Source: G963664835 sp963664835
GTDB taxonomy: Bacteria; Chloroflexota; UBA6077; FW602-bin22; JBCLEL01
Direction: 5' to 3'
DNA: 64,000 nt
NCBI GenBank assembly: GCA_963664835.2
Contig: CAXXUG010000020.1
Coordinates: forward strand, 310,001 to 374,000
The stretch's first letter is position 1. Each line of letters begins with the position of its first letter. The notes under the pieces were generated by a model. The model did not search any database and was not told the DNA's origin. It worked only from the letters and a program-made list of their open reading frames with translations. Shown here in pieces: positions 8,074-15,809 of the stretch. The position numbers were made by a program, and so were the translations under genes.

Positions 8074-8323
8074 AGGCCTCTCTCCTGTGTCGGACTCGTA
8101 AGACAACCATGATCACGACCCTGCCGCGTTCGACAGTGAAGATGACGCGATAGTTGCCAACTCTCATCCGAGAATATTCGCCGCCAACCAGCGCGACTAC
8201 CTGATTGGCCAGTGATTCAGGGTTCGTGGCGTACTGCTCGATTTTGGCGACTATCCTCTCACGGTCCCGCGTTGCTAGACGGCGCATATCTTTCAGCGCC
8301 TTGGTCGCCCATTCGATTCGCAT
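8066..8323 (-). CDS. RelE/ParE-superfamily toxin
   Basis: An 85-residue protein beginning MRIEWATKALKDMRRL. It has the short alpha-beta layout of the RelE fold, including the core YSRMRVGNYRVIFTVERGRVVIMVVLRVRHRREAY near the end, with the basic/aromatic C-terminus typical of ribosome-dependent mRNases. The start at 8323 follows GGATCGAGG. A longer reading from 8362 would place the start inside a palindromic operator and is rejected. The XRE antitoxin follows with an 8-nt overlap. Confidence 0.88.
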   Translation of the reverse strand: MRIEWATKALKDMRRLATRDRERIVAKIEQYATNPESLANQVVALVGGEYSRMRVGNYRVIFTVERGRVVIMVVLRVRHRREAYG

Positions 8324-8340
8324 GCCTCGATCCACCCGGG

Positions 8341-8384
8341 CATGTTCGCCTTTAGCGAACATGTTGTCAAGGGAATCCCTTGAC
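8341..8384. promoter_or_regulatory. Twin palindromic operators of the RelE/XRE operon
   Basis: Two perfect inverted repeats sit immediately upstream of the toxin gene. The first is CATGTTCGC-CTTTA-GCGAACATG (8341-8363, 9-bp arms). The second is GTCAAGGG-AAT-CCCTTGAC (8366-8384, 8-bp arms). Their sequences differ, so they may bind two proteins or two complexes. Conditional cooperativity on paired operators is well known for TA modules. Confidence 0.75.
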
Positions 8385-8427
8385 TAGTAGATGGATTATC
8401 GTCTCGTCGCGCTCCTATTCCCGGGCT

Positions 8428-10185
8428 TCAAGAACTCCCGGTCGCAGCCACCTCCTCCTGCACCGTAATTGTCTGGTTGGGACTGAGGCCGGTCAACGTT
8501 TGAGTTGCTCCACTTGGCCAGCGAATTTTCAGTTCATCGACGAGGCCGGCCTGGGCAAGGCCGAAGTGCGCCGTGAGGCTGTTCTGGGAGAGGAAGCTGG
8601 TCCCGCTCTGGATTTCGCGGACCTGCCGGCGGCCGCCGGCCGTGAGCGAGAGTCGGGCTCCGATGCCGTCACGATTGCTCTCGGTTCCCACCAGCCGGAC
8701 CTGCAGCCAACTCTTGTCGTTGCCGGAGTTACGCAAAAGGACCGGTCGTTGGTCGTAGTTTGCCACCAGGAGGTCCAGGAAGCCATCGCCGTCGAAGTCG
8801 GCAACGGCCAGTCCCCGCGCGCAGCCGGCGTGGCCGGCGCCGGTGGCCTCGGATACGTCGCGAAATGTACCGTCTCCGCGATTGTGGAACAGTGCGTTCG
8901 GCTGATCGGGCGGGTAACGTCCGGCGGCATCGGCTTCAGGGTAGAGGGAGCCGGCGACAAAGTAGAGGTCGAGGAGTCCATCGTTGTCAAAGTCGAGGAA
9001 GGCGGTTCCCCAACCAACAGATTGCTTGCCATCTATCGCCGCCCGGCCTACGCCGGCGTGGCCGGTCATCTCCTCGAACGTTTCGCCTGCCCGGTTCCTA
9101 TAGAGAACGTTTTGCCCCAGATTGGTGACGAACATGTCCAGCCAGCCGTCTCCGTCATAGTCTCCGACTGCCAACCCCATCCCGCTGATCGCGGCGTCGA
9201 CGCTGGCCTTTTGGCTGATGTCTACGAATCGCCAGGAGTCGCCAGTAGGACCGGCGTTGCGGTAGAGGGTATTGGGCCTGATGAAAGGTCCGAAGTCGTT
9301 CACGACATAAAGGTCGGGCCGGCCGTCGTCGTCGTAATCGAGGAAGCCAACCGCCAATCCGGCTCCGTGTACCGGGGAGTCTCCCAAGAAATCGGTAGCC
9401 TCGCTGAAGGACCCATCGCCGTTGTTACGGAAAAGCCGGTGGCTTCGAGCCTGCGAGGTGAACGCGTCCTTGATTCCGCCGTGCCGATAGCGTTCCATGC
9501 TGGGCGGAGAGCCGTCTATCCAGTAGGTGACGTAAAGGTCGAGGTGCCCGTCTCCGTCGAAATCGGCCCAGACCGCTGAGGCCGGATGGCCGCCGGAGAT
9601 TCCCATGCCGGCCGATTCAGTCACATCGGTGAATCTGCCGTCGCCTTCGTTGTGGAGTAGCTTGAGTCCTCCCATCCTTGTGATGAGGATGTCACAGCTG
9701 CCATCGTTGTCGTAATCAGCGCAGGCAACACCGATGTCTATGTCCTTGGGATCGGCGAGGCCGCCTGACTCGGCCAGGTCGGTGAAGGTTCCGTCGCCGT
9801 TGTTGCGGTACAGGGCATTGGGGCCATTGGCGTTGGTAAGGAGGATGTCGTGCAGACCGTTGCGATTGAAGTCTATGAACGCGGCTCCCGCTTGAATCAT
9901 GTGCGCGTGTCGGTGGACCCGATGTTGGAAAGTGATGCCGGCATCTGAGGTCACGTCGATGAAGCTTGGCAACTCGACCGGAGGTTGCCGCTCGGTGACG
10001 ACGTAACGGGCTACGCCAACGGCCGCGGCGAGTCCAGCGAAGCCGGCCAGAAGCGCGCGCCGGGAGAGGGTTGGCAACCTGGCTTTGTTGGCGTGTTCGC
10101 TGCCGGCCACGGCTGGTGCGCTCTCCCGAACGAGAATCCCTGAATCGTGATGATTGTCACCTGAGGCGAGGACGACCTCTGACAA
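8428..10185 (-). CDS. CRTAC1-type FG-GAP/VCBS repeat protein with ASPIC/UnbV domain
   Basis: About 585 residues. The N-terminus has a Tat-like SRRALLAGFAGLAAAVGVA export segment. The body has at least six Ca-binding DxDxDG loops (DYDNDGSCD, DFDGDGHLD, DYDDDGRPD, DYDGDGWLD, DFDNDGLLD, DFDGDGFLD), each in an FG-GAP blade, which predicts a seven-bladed extracellular beta-propeller. The last 110 residues (VRLVGTESNRDGIGARL...VREIQSGTSFLSQN) are the ASPIC/UnbV domain. The TTG at 10185 is one possible start; a GTG at 10110 behind GGGAG would give a shorter N-terminus. Family members are secreted and their substrates are mostly unknown. Confidence 0.9.
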   Translation of the reverse strand: MSEVVLASGDNHHDSGILVRESAPAVAGSEHANKARLPTLSRRALLAGFAGLAAAVGVARYVVTERQPPVELPSFIDVTSDAGITFQHRVHRHAHMIQAGAAFIDFNRNGLHDILLTNANGPNALYRNNGDGTFTDLAESGGLADPKDIDIGVACADYDNDGSCDILITRMGGLKLLHNEGDGRFTDVTESAGMGISGGHPASAVWADFDGDGHLDLYVTYWIDGSPPSMERYRHGGIKDAFTSQARSHRLFRNNGDGSFSEATDFLGDSPVHGAGLAVGFLDYDDDGRPDLYVVNDFGPFIRPNTLYRNAGPTGDSWRFVDISQKASVDAAISGMGLAVGDYDGDGWLDMFVTNLGQNVLYRNRAGETFEEMTGHAGVGRAAIDGKQSVGWGTAFLDFDNDGLLDLYFVAGSLYPEADAAGRYPPDQPNALFHNRGDGTFRDVSEATGAGHAGCARGLAVADFDGDGFLDLLVANYDQRPVLLRNSGNDKSWLQVRLVGTESNRDGIGARLSLTAGGRRQVREIQSGTSFLSQNSLTAHFGLAQAGLVDELKIRWPSGATQTLTGLSPNQTITVQEEVAATGSS

Positions 10186-10334
10186 CTGTGAGTGTAGTCG
10201 GCGTTCCGGCGATCATCAATGGTAGCCGAACAGGGGTCTCTTATTCTCAAACATCCGTTGTTGCCCTAAGTTTGGCGTTGGGTGTTACCTTCCCCCTCCC
10301 CTCTGGACTCTGGCTCCGCACGGGGCAACGAAAA

Positions 10335-10551
10335 ATCATTTTCGTACCAATCGCTCATCCCGACGGTCGCCGGCATACCAAGGGATGAAAACCCGGAGTT
10401 GCCCTTTCGTGCGGCCAATTCGCACAGGGGATTCTTCCATGCCCCGCCCCCGGCCCCAGCGGGGGACAAGCCCCCGCGCTACATTCTTCTTTTCCGGCTA
10501 CGAACGAGGATGAGTTAGAAGAAGTTAGCTGGAAGGCCATTTTCGTACCAA
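10335..10551. repeat. Dispersed intergenic repeat, copy B
   Basis: It holds two copies of the CATTTTCGTACCAA block (10335-10350 and near 10540-10550). Between them lie the GCATACCAAGG.ATGAAAACC block and the GCGGGGG-ACAAG-CCCCCGC hairpin with GCTACATT (near 10458-10486). The arrangement overlaps copy C in its left two thirds and copy A in its hairpin. It lies between the FG-GAP gene and the IS element; the rest of 10186-10629 holds no gene. Confidence 0.8.
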
Positions 10552-10629
10552 GGACGAAGTGGGGGCCGGAGTTGCGAGTCGAGGGGCCTGTGGGCGGTTT
10601 GCCGCGCCCCGCCCAGGGCGACGCGTGCG

Positions 10630-12075
10630 CATCCGCTCCAACTAATTGGATTTCAGGATGTTCGCTGCGCGTCTGTAGCATCTACGATTGGCGTATCTTG
10701 GTGTTCGAATGAGCGTCAGTTCGGGCGGTGCGGGCAGGATTGAGCCGACAGGTATGCTAGGGGTCTTGATGCGCGTTCTTCGTGAAGGTCGAATGAAGCC
10801 CAGTTGAAGCCCTCGCTCGACGAAAACCCTCACGGGATCTCTGCCTTCATAGGCATATTGGGGCGCGTACTCCACCAGCAGGCCAATGGACACCTCGAAC
10901 GGATCCACCCCGGCCTTGTACGCTATCTCAAGCCTCATAGACTGCAGAACCTGCGAAATTATCAAAGTTGCCCATATTTGTTGCTGAATCACGACCTGCT
11001 TGGCGGGCCACAGAAGACGTAGTTTGAGGTGTTGTTTGGCCGATGCGATGGCCATCTCAATGTCCCACCTGCGAGCATAGACCTCGGCTATCGATGCAAT
11101 CGGAAACGTATGAGGTTCTCGAACGTTGGTGATGTAGCGGTGCATTGTTCTGGCCTGCCTGAAAGTCACCAGTCGTCCGCCGCGGCGGATGGCCCGGTCA
11201 GCCCGGTGGACTCCAAGCCAGACGATGCCATCGAATACATCGCCGCGCTGATAGAAGGTATGTAACACTTTGTAGGAGGTCTTTGCTCTCAGCCTGCTCA
11301 GCCAATGGCAACCCCTGTCTGTCAGCCAGTCGAACCAGGCGAAGCCGAAGTATCCCAGGTCTGCCACAATCAGTGTTCCCGCTGGCAACTCGGCCGCCAA
11401 CTCTCGCGCCAATACCTTCTCGTTCTGATGTGGGTTCGGCTGAAACCTGACCCTAAGCCACTGCTGATGTCTCAAGTCGAACACGCCGGCCAGCTTGCCA
11501 GGAAGCAGACGGCTGTCGCCTTCAGGCACTCCTCTCAGAGTGGGCAGCGTTCTCGAGATGGCCTCCAGCGTACTCTCGTCTATGCACACCACCCCTCGGC
11601 GAAGGATGCCAGCTTATTTGAGACCATACCCCGCAATCTCTCTGTCAACATCCCGTTGATCTGTTCGAAGAGCCTCTCCAGTGGCTCGGTCCCCGCGCTA
11701 TGAAGCCGCTTGTACACTGCTTGGTCTGTTACCTCAAATCGTGGGAAGAACCACAATCCCCGTTCCGAGATAAGTCGCCACAACGCCAGTTGGCTGCCAA
11801 AGCCTCTCAGTACGCACACCAGTAGTCCCGCCCACAGAACCATGGCCGGCAAGATACGTGGCCCGCCAGAACCCTTGACCCTGCGGTCCGGCTCCATATT
11901 CTCCAAACACTGTTGAAGAAAACCCTCTATGTTCCCTAGTGTCGCCGAATCGTCGCTGAGTTTCTTGGGCATTTCCCGCAGTTCCTCCCGCAGAGCAGTC
12001 TTGTCCATTACTACTGTGCAGGAGGTACTTTGCCAATGGAAGGAAGGGTTTTATAACAATTAGTTGGAGCAGATG
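10630..12075. mobile_element. IS4-family insertion sequence, about 1446 bp
   Basis: Terminal inverted repeats match at 18 of 19 positions: CATCCGCTCCAACTAATTG at 10630-10648 and its complement at 12057-12075 (CAATTAGTTGGAGCAGATG). They enclose a single minus-strand transposase region with DDE and YREK signatures. No clear target duplication is seen in the flanks, so either the exact boundary differs by a few bases or the duplication has decayed. The left end lies about 80 bp beyond repeat copy B. Degenerate copies of the terminal sequence occur at 54261-54294 and 54422-54455. Confidence 0.9.
10642..12008 (-). pseudogene. IS4-family DDE transposase, split by a -1 frameshift
   Basis: The first reading frame (12008 down to 11580, 142 aa) carries the N-terminal DNA-binding part. 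The second (11592 down to 10642) carries the catalytic core: Asp in VCIDES, Asp in LIVADLGYFGF, and the IS4 signature Y-2-R-3-E-6-K in YARRWDIEMAIASAK. The frames meet at GAG-GGG-TGG (near 11592-11597), where slipping back one base on the G run fuses the two without gap. This could be programmed -1 frameshifting, since GGG re-pairs on GGG, or a one-base deletion that killed the gene. The intact terminal repeats favour recent activity. Confidence 0.85.
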
Positions 12076-12291
12076 GACTCGTGAGTCGCCCCTACGGCGA
12101 TGCTGGTGGTTGGTTGATTGTTTCGACCAACTTCTCGGCGCAGGAAAACGCGCTAGAGGTCCTAGGAATAGGAAAGCCCTGGGTGGGCGAATGGAGTTTG
12201 TCAATCGCACAGTTTCGCTGTTAGTGTACGGACAGTCGCTGGGATCGGTCCTGGCGTCAAACTCCGATCGTGGGAGGCAGAGCCGCACAGT

Positions 12292-13260
12292 TTGCGACTA
12301 ACCTATATCGAGGCGATTGTTGCGGCGATCGCCGAGGCGATGCGTCAGTCCGGCTCGGTATTCATGATGGGCCAGGACGTCGGCGCGTTCGGCGGTGCGA
12401 TGAGTGGCAGCGCCGGCCTGTACGACGAGTTTGGTCCCACGCGCGTGCGCGATACTCCGATTGCCGAGTCGGCGATGGTGGGAGCCGCGGTCGGCGCCGC
12501 GATGATGGGCAAGAGGCCAATCGTCGAGATATCGTTCGGCGAGTTCCTGCCGATGGCGATGAACCAAATCGTTCTACAAGCGGCAAACATGCACTATATG
12601 ACCGCCGGCGACAAGACGGTACCGATCGTAATTCGCACCAGGGTCGGCGATGGGCCCTATCGGGGTCATCCCCAGATGTACGAAGCCTGGTTCGCGCACG
12701 TGCCGGGATTGAGGGTCGTGATGCCATCGACGCCGCGCGACGCCAAGGGAATGATGACGGCAGCAATCCGTGACAGCAATCCGGTGCTCTTCTTCGAGCA
12801 TATGCAGCTCTATCACCTGCTGCGGGAGGAGGTGCCGGATGCCGAGTATGAAGTGCCTTTGGATAGGGCCGCTGTTGTACGCTCCGGCGATGACGTAACG
12901 GTGGTGGCGACCGGATGGATGGTACACAATGCTCTGGCGGTCGCCGGCCGGGTCGCCGACCGCGCCTCGGTCGAGGTTGTCGATCTGCGCTCGTTGGCGC
13001 CGCTCGATATTGAGACGGTGGTCGCTTCGGTACGGAAAACGAGCCGGCTGGTGGTGGCCCACGAGGCCTGGAAAGTGGGTGGAGTCGGCGCCGAGGTGGC
13101 CGCAGCCATATCCGAAGAAGCGATCGATGCGCTCGACGCGCCGATCGTCAGGGTCGGTGCGCCACACATTCCAGTGCCCTCGTCGAAGCCCCTGCGGGAC
13201 CTGTTTTTGCCGGACGAGAGCGACGTCGAGGAAGCCATTGACAGGGTCATCGGCTACTGA
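12292..13260 (+). CDS. 2-oxoacid/acetoin dehydrogenase E1 component, beta subunit
   Basis: A 322-residue protein of the E1 beta class, which pairs with an alpha subunit to decarboxylate a 2-oxoacid on thiamine diphosphate. Residues 1-175 form the pyrimidine-binding domain, with the conserved cofactor-activating Glu in DTPIAESAMVG. Residues 195-310 form the transketolase C-terminal domain (VTVVATGWMVHNAL, ...PHIPVPSSKPLRDLFLP). The start is a TTG with GGGAGG somewhat far upstream. No alpha subunit, E2 or E3 is in the window, and the IS element ends about 215 bp upstream, so the operon may have been broken there. The intervening 12076-12291 shows no gene. Confidence 0.9.
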   Translation: MRLTYIEAIVAAIAEAMRQSGSVFMMGQDVGAFGGAMSGSAGLYDEFGPTRVRDTPIAESAMVGAAVGAAMMGKRPIVEISFGEFLPMAMNQIVLQAANMHYMTAGDKTVPIVIRTRVGDGPYRGHPQMYEAWFAHVPGLRVVMPSTPRDAKGMMTAAIRDSNPVLFFEHMQLYHLLREEVPDAEYEVPLDRAAVVRSGDDVTVVATGWMVHNALAVAGRVADRASVEVVDLRSLAPLDIETVVASVRKTSRLVVAHEAWKVGGVGAEVAAAISEEAIDALDAPIVRVGAPHIPVPSSKPLRDLFLPDESDVEEAIDRVIGY

Positions 13261-13403
13261 GGGGACGGCCCCTCGACGCACTTCGTAGTTGGAGATTTAG
13301 TTCGTTACCGCGTCTTCGTCGTAAAGTTCCAGCCCAGGCAAACACAGTCGATATAGACGATCGAACTGAGGTACATTACTTCCTGAGTCGCTAAGCATGG
13401 CGT

Positions 13404-13432
13404 TTGACACTAATAGTGCGACGCACTATTAT
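13404..13432 (+). promoter_or_regulatory. Sigma-70 promoter with palindromic operator for higBA
   Basis: TTGACA (13404-13409), a 17-nt spacer and TATTAT (13427-13432) make a near-consensus promoter. A perfect inverted repeat, TAATAGTGCG-A-CGCACTATTA (13411-13431), fills the spacer and covers the -10, so a bound HigBA complex would block polymerase. The predicted transcription start falls at about 13438-13440, on the GTG of the toxin gene, so the mRNA should be leaderless. Confidence 0.8.
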
Positions 13433-13438
13433 AGATGA

Positions 13439-13720
13439 GTGATTAGAAGCTATCGAGACCGGTGGACACAGGCTGTTGCTGAGCGTCAACGCGTACGGAG
13501 ATTTCCTCTGGATATTCAACGCCGAGCACAAAGGAAACTGATGATGCTGAACAACGCCACGGAAGTAAGCGATTTGAGGGTACCGCCGGGGAATCGGTTG
13601 GAGAGCCTATCCGGAGATAGAGAGGGACAATTCAGCATTCGAATCAATGCTCAGTGGCGTATCTGCTTCGTGTGGAGCGGACAAGATGCCCACGAGGTCG
13701 AAATAGCGGACTACCATTGA
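13439..13720 (+). CDS. higB: HigB-family toxin (RelE fold)
   Basis: A 93-residue toxin starting GTG as MIRSYRDRWTQ, with HigB hallmarks: the RRFPLDIQRRAQRKLMMLNNA helix region, PPGNRLESLSGDREGQFSIRINAQWRICF (the conserved LxGdr.gq.SiRiN.QWRicF block) and a C-terminal EVEIADYH. HigB proteins cut mRNA on the ribosome. The start coincides with the predicted transcription start, and no Shine-Dalgarno is possible. The antitoxin starts 14 nt after the stop, in the toxin-first order usual for HigBA. Confidence 0.94.
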   Translation: MIRSYRDRWTQAVAERQRVRRFPLDIQRRAQRKLMMLNNATEVSDLRVPPGNRLESLSGDREGQFSIRINAQWRICFVWSGQDAHEVEIADYH

Positions 13721-13734
13721 GTCCAGAGGTCATA

Positions 13735-14061
13735 ATGCAGACGAGAATGGGCAACGAACCAAAGAAACTGTCACCTATACATCCAGGCGAAATCCTCAGC
13801 GAAGAGTTCCTCCAACCGATGAAGATCACCCAGTATCGGCTGGCCAAGGCCATCGGCGTGGATGCGCGCCGGATTCATTCAATCGTACATGGGGAGCGGT
13901 CCATTACGGCGGAAACGGCCCTGCTGCTTTCGCGCTTCTTCGGAAACTCCGCTGCGTTCTGGATGGGACTTCAAAGCCAATACGACCTGGAGATCGCCGA
14001 GGACCGCCTTGACGAAAGGCTCGGAGACGTGGCGCCTTACCCTCAAGCGCATACAGGGTAG
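13735..14061 (+). CDS. higA: HigA-family antitoxin (XRE)
   Basis: A 108-residue protein with the HigA signature HPGEILSEEFLQPMKITQYRLAKAIGVDARRIHSIVHGERSITAETALLLSRFFGNSAAFWMGLQSQYDLE. Its helix-turn-helix should bind the palindrome at 13411-13431. The ATG at 13735 follows CCAGAGGTCATA; a second ATG lies four codons on. An in-frame start at 13654 would overlap the toxin by 67 nt and is not needed. Confidence 0.94.
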   Translation: MQTRMGNEPKKLSPIHPGEILSEEFLQPMKITQYRLAKAIGVDARRIHSIVHGERSITAETALLLSRFFGNSAAFWMGLQSQYDLEIAEDRLDERLGDVAPYPQAHTG

Positions 14062-14162
14062 GACGGTCCTCCGGCGACACCCGGCACATTCATTTCAGTG
14101 TAATATTTTGCGTCTAGGGTTGTTGTCCGTGAATCATCCTGGGAGTGTGAGCGAGTAGGCAG

Positions 14163-15764
14163 TTGAGAGTCCTGATCTGCGATCCGATCGCCTCAGCCGG
14201 CGAATCCCTGCTTCGACAAGAGGCGCAGGTTGACATTGCGAACGGTCTGAGCAAGGCGGAGTTGATCGATCGCATCGGCGCCTACGAGGTGGTGATCGTT
14301 CGGAGCAAGACCCATTTGGACGCTGACGTGATACGAGCCGGCAAGAGGTTGAGAGTCGTCGGCAGGGCCGGCATTGGGGTGGACAACATCGACGTCGATG
14401 CGGCGAGCCGGCTCGGTATCGTCGTCGTCAATGCGCCCAACGCGCCTATCGTAGCCGCTGCCGAGCACACCATGGCCCTTATGCTTTCCATGACCCGCCG
14501 GCTGCCGGCCGCGGACGCGGCGGTAAAAGCCGGCTATTGGGGACAGTATCGGCACGTCGGTACCGAATTGAGGGGCAAGACACTCGGCCTCATCGGACTT
14601 GGGCAGATTGGTTCCGCAGTGGCGCGTCGCGCCGAAGCAATGCAGATGAATGTGATCGCGTTTGATCCCTTCGTTGGTCCGGATTACGCCGCACGACACG
14701 GCGCGAGTCTCGTGCCCCTGGACGAGCTTCTCATCGAAGCTGACGTCGTGAGTCTTCACGCCCCGCTGACCTCCGATACCGCAAACCTGATCGACGATGA
14801 GCGACTGGGCAAGATGAAACCAACATCCCTTCTGATCAACTGCGCGCGGGGAGGATTGATAGACGAGGATGCCCTCTGCGAAGCATTGAAAGAGAGGCGG
14901 ATCGCGATGGCCGCCATAGACGTGTTTGTCGAGGAGCCACCGGTCGGCTCGCCGTTGCTGAACGAGCCAAGCATCCACGACCGTCTCGTTCTGACTCCGC
15001 ACCTCGGCGCTTCAACCCAGGAGGCACAGGCGGAAGCCGCGGTCGAGATCGCTGAGCAGGTCCTGGCAGTCTTGCGCGGTCAGGCTGCCAGCGCGGCGGT
15101 GAACGCCCCGGCCATCGCACCTGAGATGATCGGCCGGCTGGGGACCTACGCTACTCTCGCCGAGACTATGACTCGTATTCTGGCCCAGTTGGGCGACGTG
15201 GGATCCGTAAACGAGCTGGAGATCACATATCAAGGCGAAATCGCCGAAGAGGACACCGCCCTGCTCAAGGCGTCGGCGGTGGCAGGGTGGCTGCGGTCCG
15301 CTACGCCTGAGAGGGTGAACCTCATGAATTCCCTGATCCTGGCGCGCAATAGGGGTCTCCAGGTGACCGAGCGCCACACCTCAACGCCGGCCGAGGGCTA
15401 CACGAACATGATCACGGTTCGAACCGTTGGCTGCGATCGGTTTTTCTCGTCGTTGTCTGGGACCCTCTACCACAACCAACCCTACCTGGCCGGCGTGAAC
15501 GATTACCGGGTAGACGTGGCGCTGAACGCGAGCAACTTCCTTTTTTGCAGTCACATGGACCGGCCCGGCGTGATCGGCAAGATGGGTACCCTGTTGGGCC
15601 AGGCCGACGTAAACATCTCCTACATGCAGGTGGGTCGTCAAGCGCCTCGAGGCGAAGCCCTGATGGTGTTGGGTCTTGACGAGCCAGTGTCGGAGGACTT
15701 ACTTCGGACGCTCGTCGAGAGTGTGGATCTTCAGACGACTCGCGTGGCTCGCGTCGACGGGTAA
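14163..15764 (+). CDS. serA: D-3-phosphoglycerate dehydrogenase, long (type I) form
   Basis: A 533-residue enzyme oxidising 3-phosphoglycerate in the first step of serine synthesis. It has a nucleotide-binding loop GLGQIGSAVARRAEA (near 145), the catalytic Arg in INCARGGLIDE, Glu in VEEPPVGSPL and His in TPHLGASTQEAQ. An intervening ASB domain (about 320-450) and a C-terminal ACT domain (NFLFCSHMDRPGVIGKMGTLLGQADVNISYMQVGR) suggest allosteric control by serine. A TTG start is used with a weak ribosome site. It stands alone, with a convergent aminotransferase behind it that is not the SerC type. Confidence 0.96.
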   Translation: MRVLICDPIASAGESLLRQEAQVDIANGLSKAELIDRIGAYEVVIVRSKTHLDADVIRAGKRLRVVGRAGIGVDNIDVDAASRLGIVVVNAPNAPIVAAAEHTMALMLSMTRRLPAADAAVKAGYWGQYRHVGTELRGKTLGLIGLGQIGSAVARRAEAMQMNVIAFDPFVGPDYAARHGASLVPLDELLIEADVVSLHAPLTSDTANLIDDERLGKMKPTSLLINCARGGLIDEDALCEALKERRIAMAAIDVFVEEPPVGSPLLNEPSIHDRLVLTPHLGASTQEAQAEAAVEIAEQVLAVLRGQAASAAVNAPAIAPEMIGRLGTYATLAETMTRILAQLGDVGSVNELEITYQGEIAEEDTALLKASAVAGWLRSATPERVNLMNSLILARNRGLQVTERHTSTPAEGYTNMITVRTVGCDRFFSSLSGTLYHNQPYLAGVNDYRVDVALNASNFLFCSHMDRPGVIGKMGTLLGQADVNISYMQVGRQAPRGEALMVLGLDEPVSEDLLRTLVESVDLQTTRVARVDG

Positions 15765-15809
15765 GGCCGACGACCGCGAGTCGTTGGGGGGCCGGCCGAC
15801 TATTTGGCC

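Noticed and set aside
8066..8362. Longer RelE-type toxin starting at 8362
   Set aside because: The start would fall within a perfect palindromic operator and adds 13 residues absent from the family.
8380..9579. Long plus-strand frame opposite the FG-GAP gene
   Set aside because: Antisense of repeated Asp/Gly-rich codons; the minus-strand protein has clear FG-GAP and UnbV motifs.
10630..12075. Target-site duplication of the IS
   Set aside because: The flanking bases on the two sides do not match over any convincing length.
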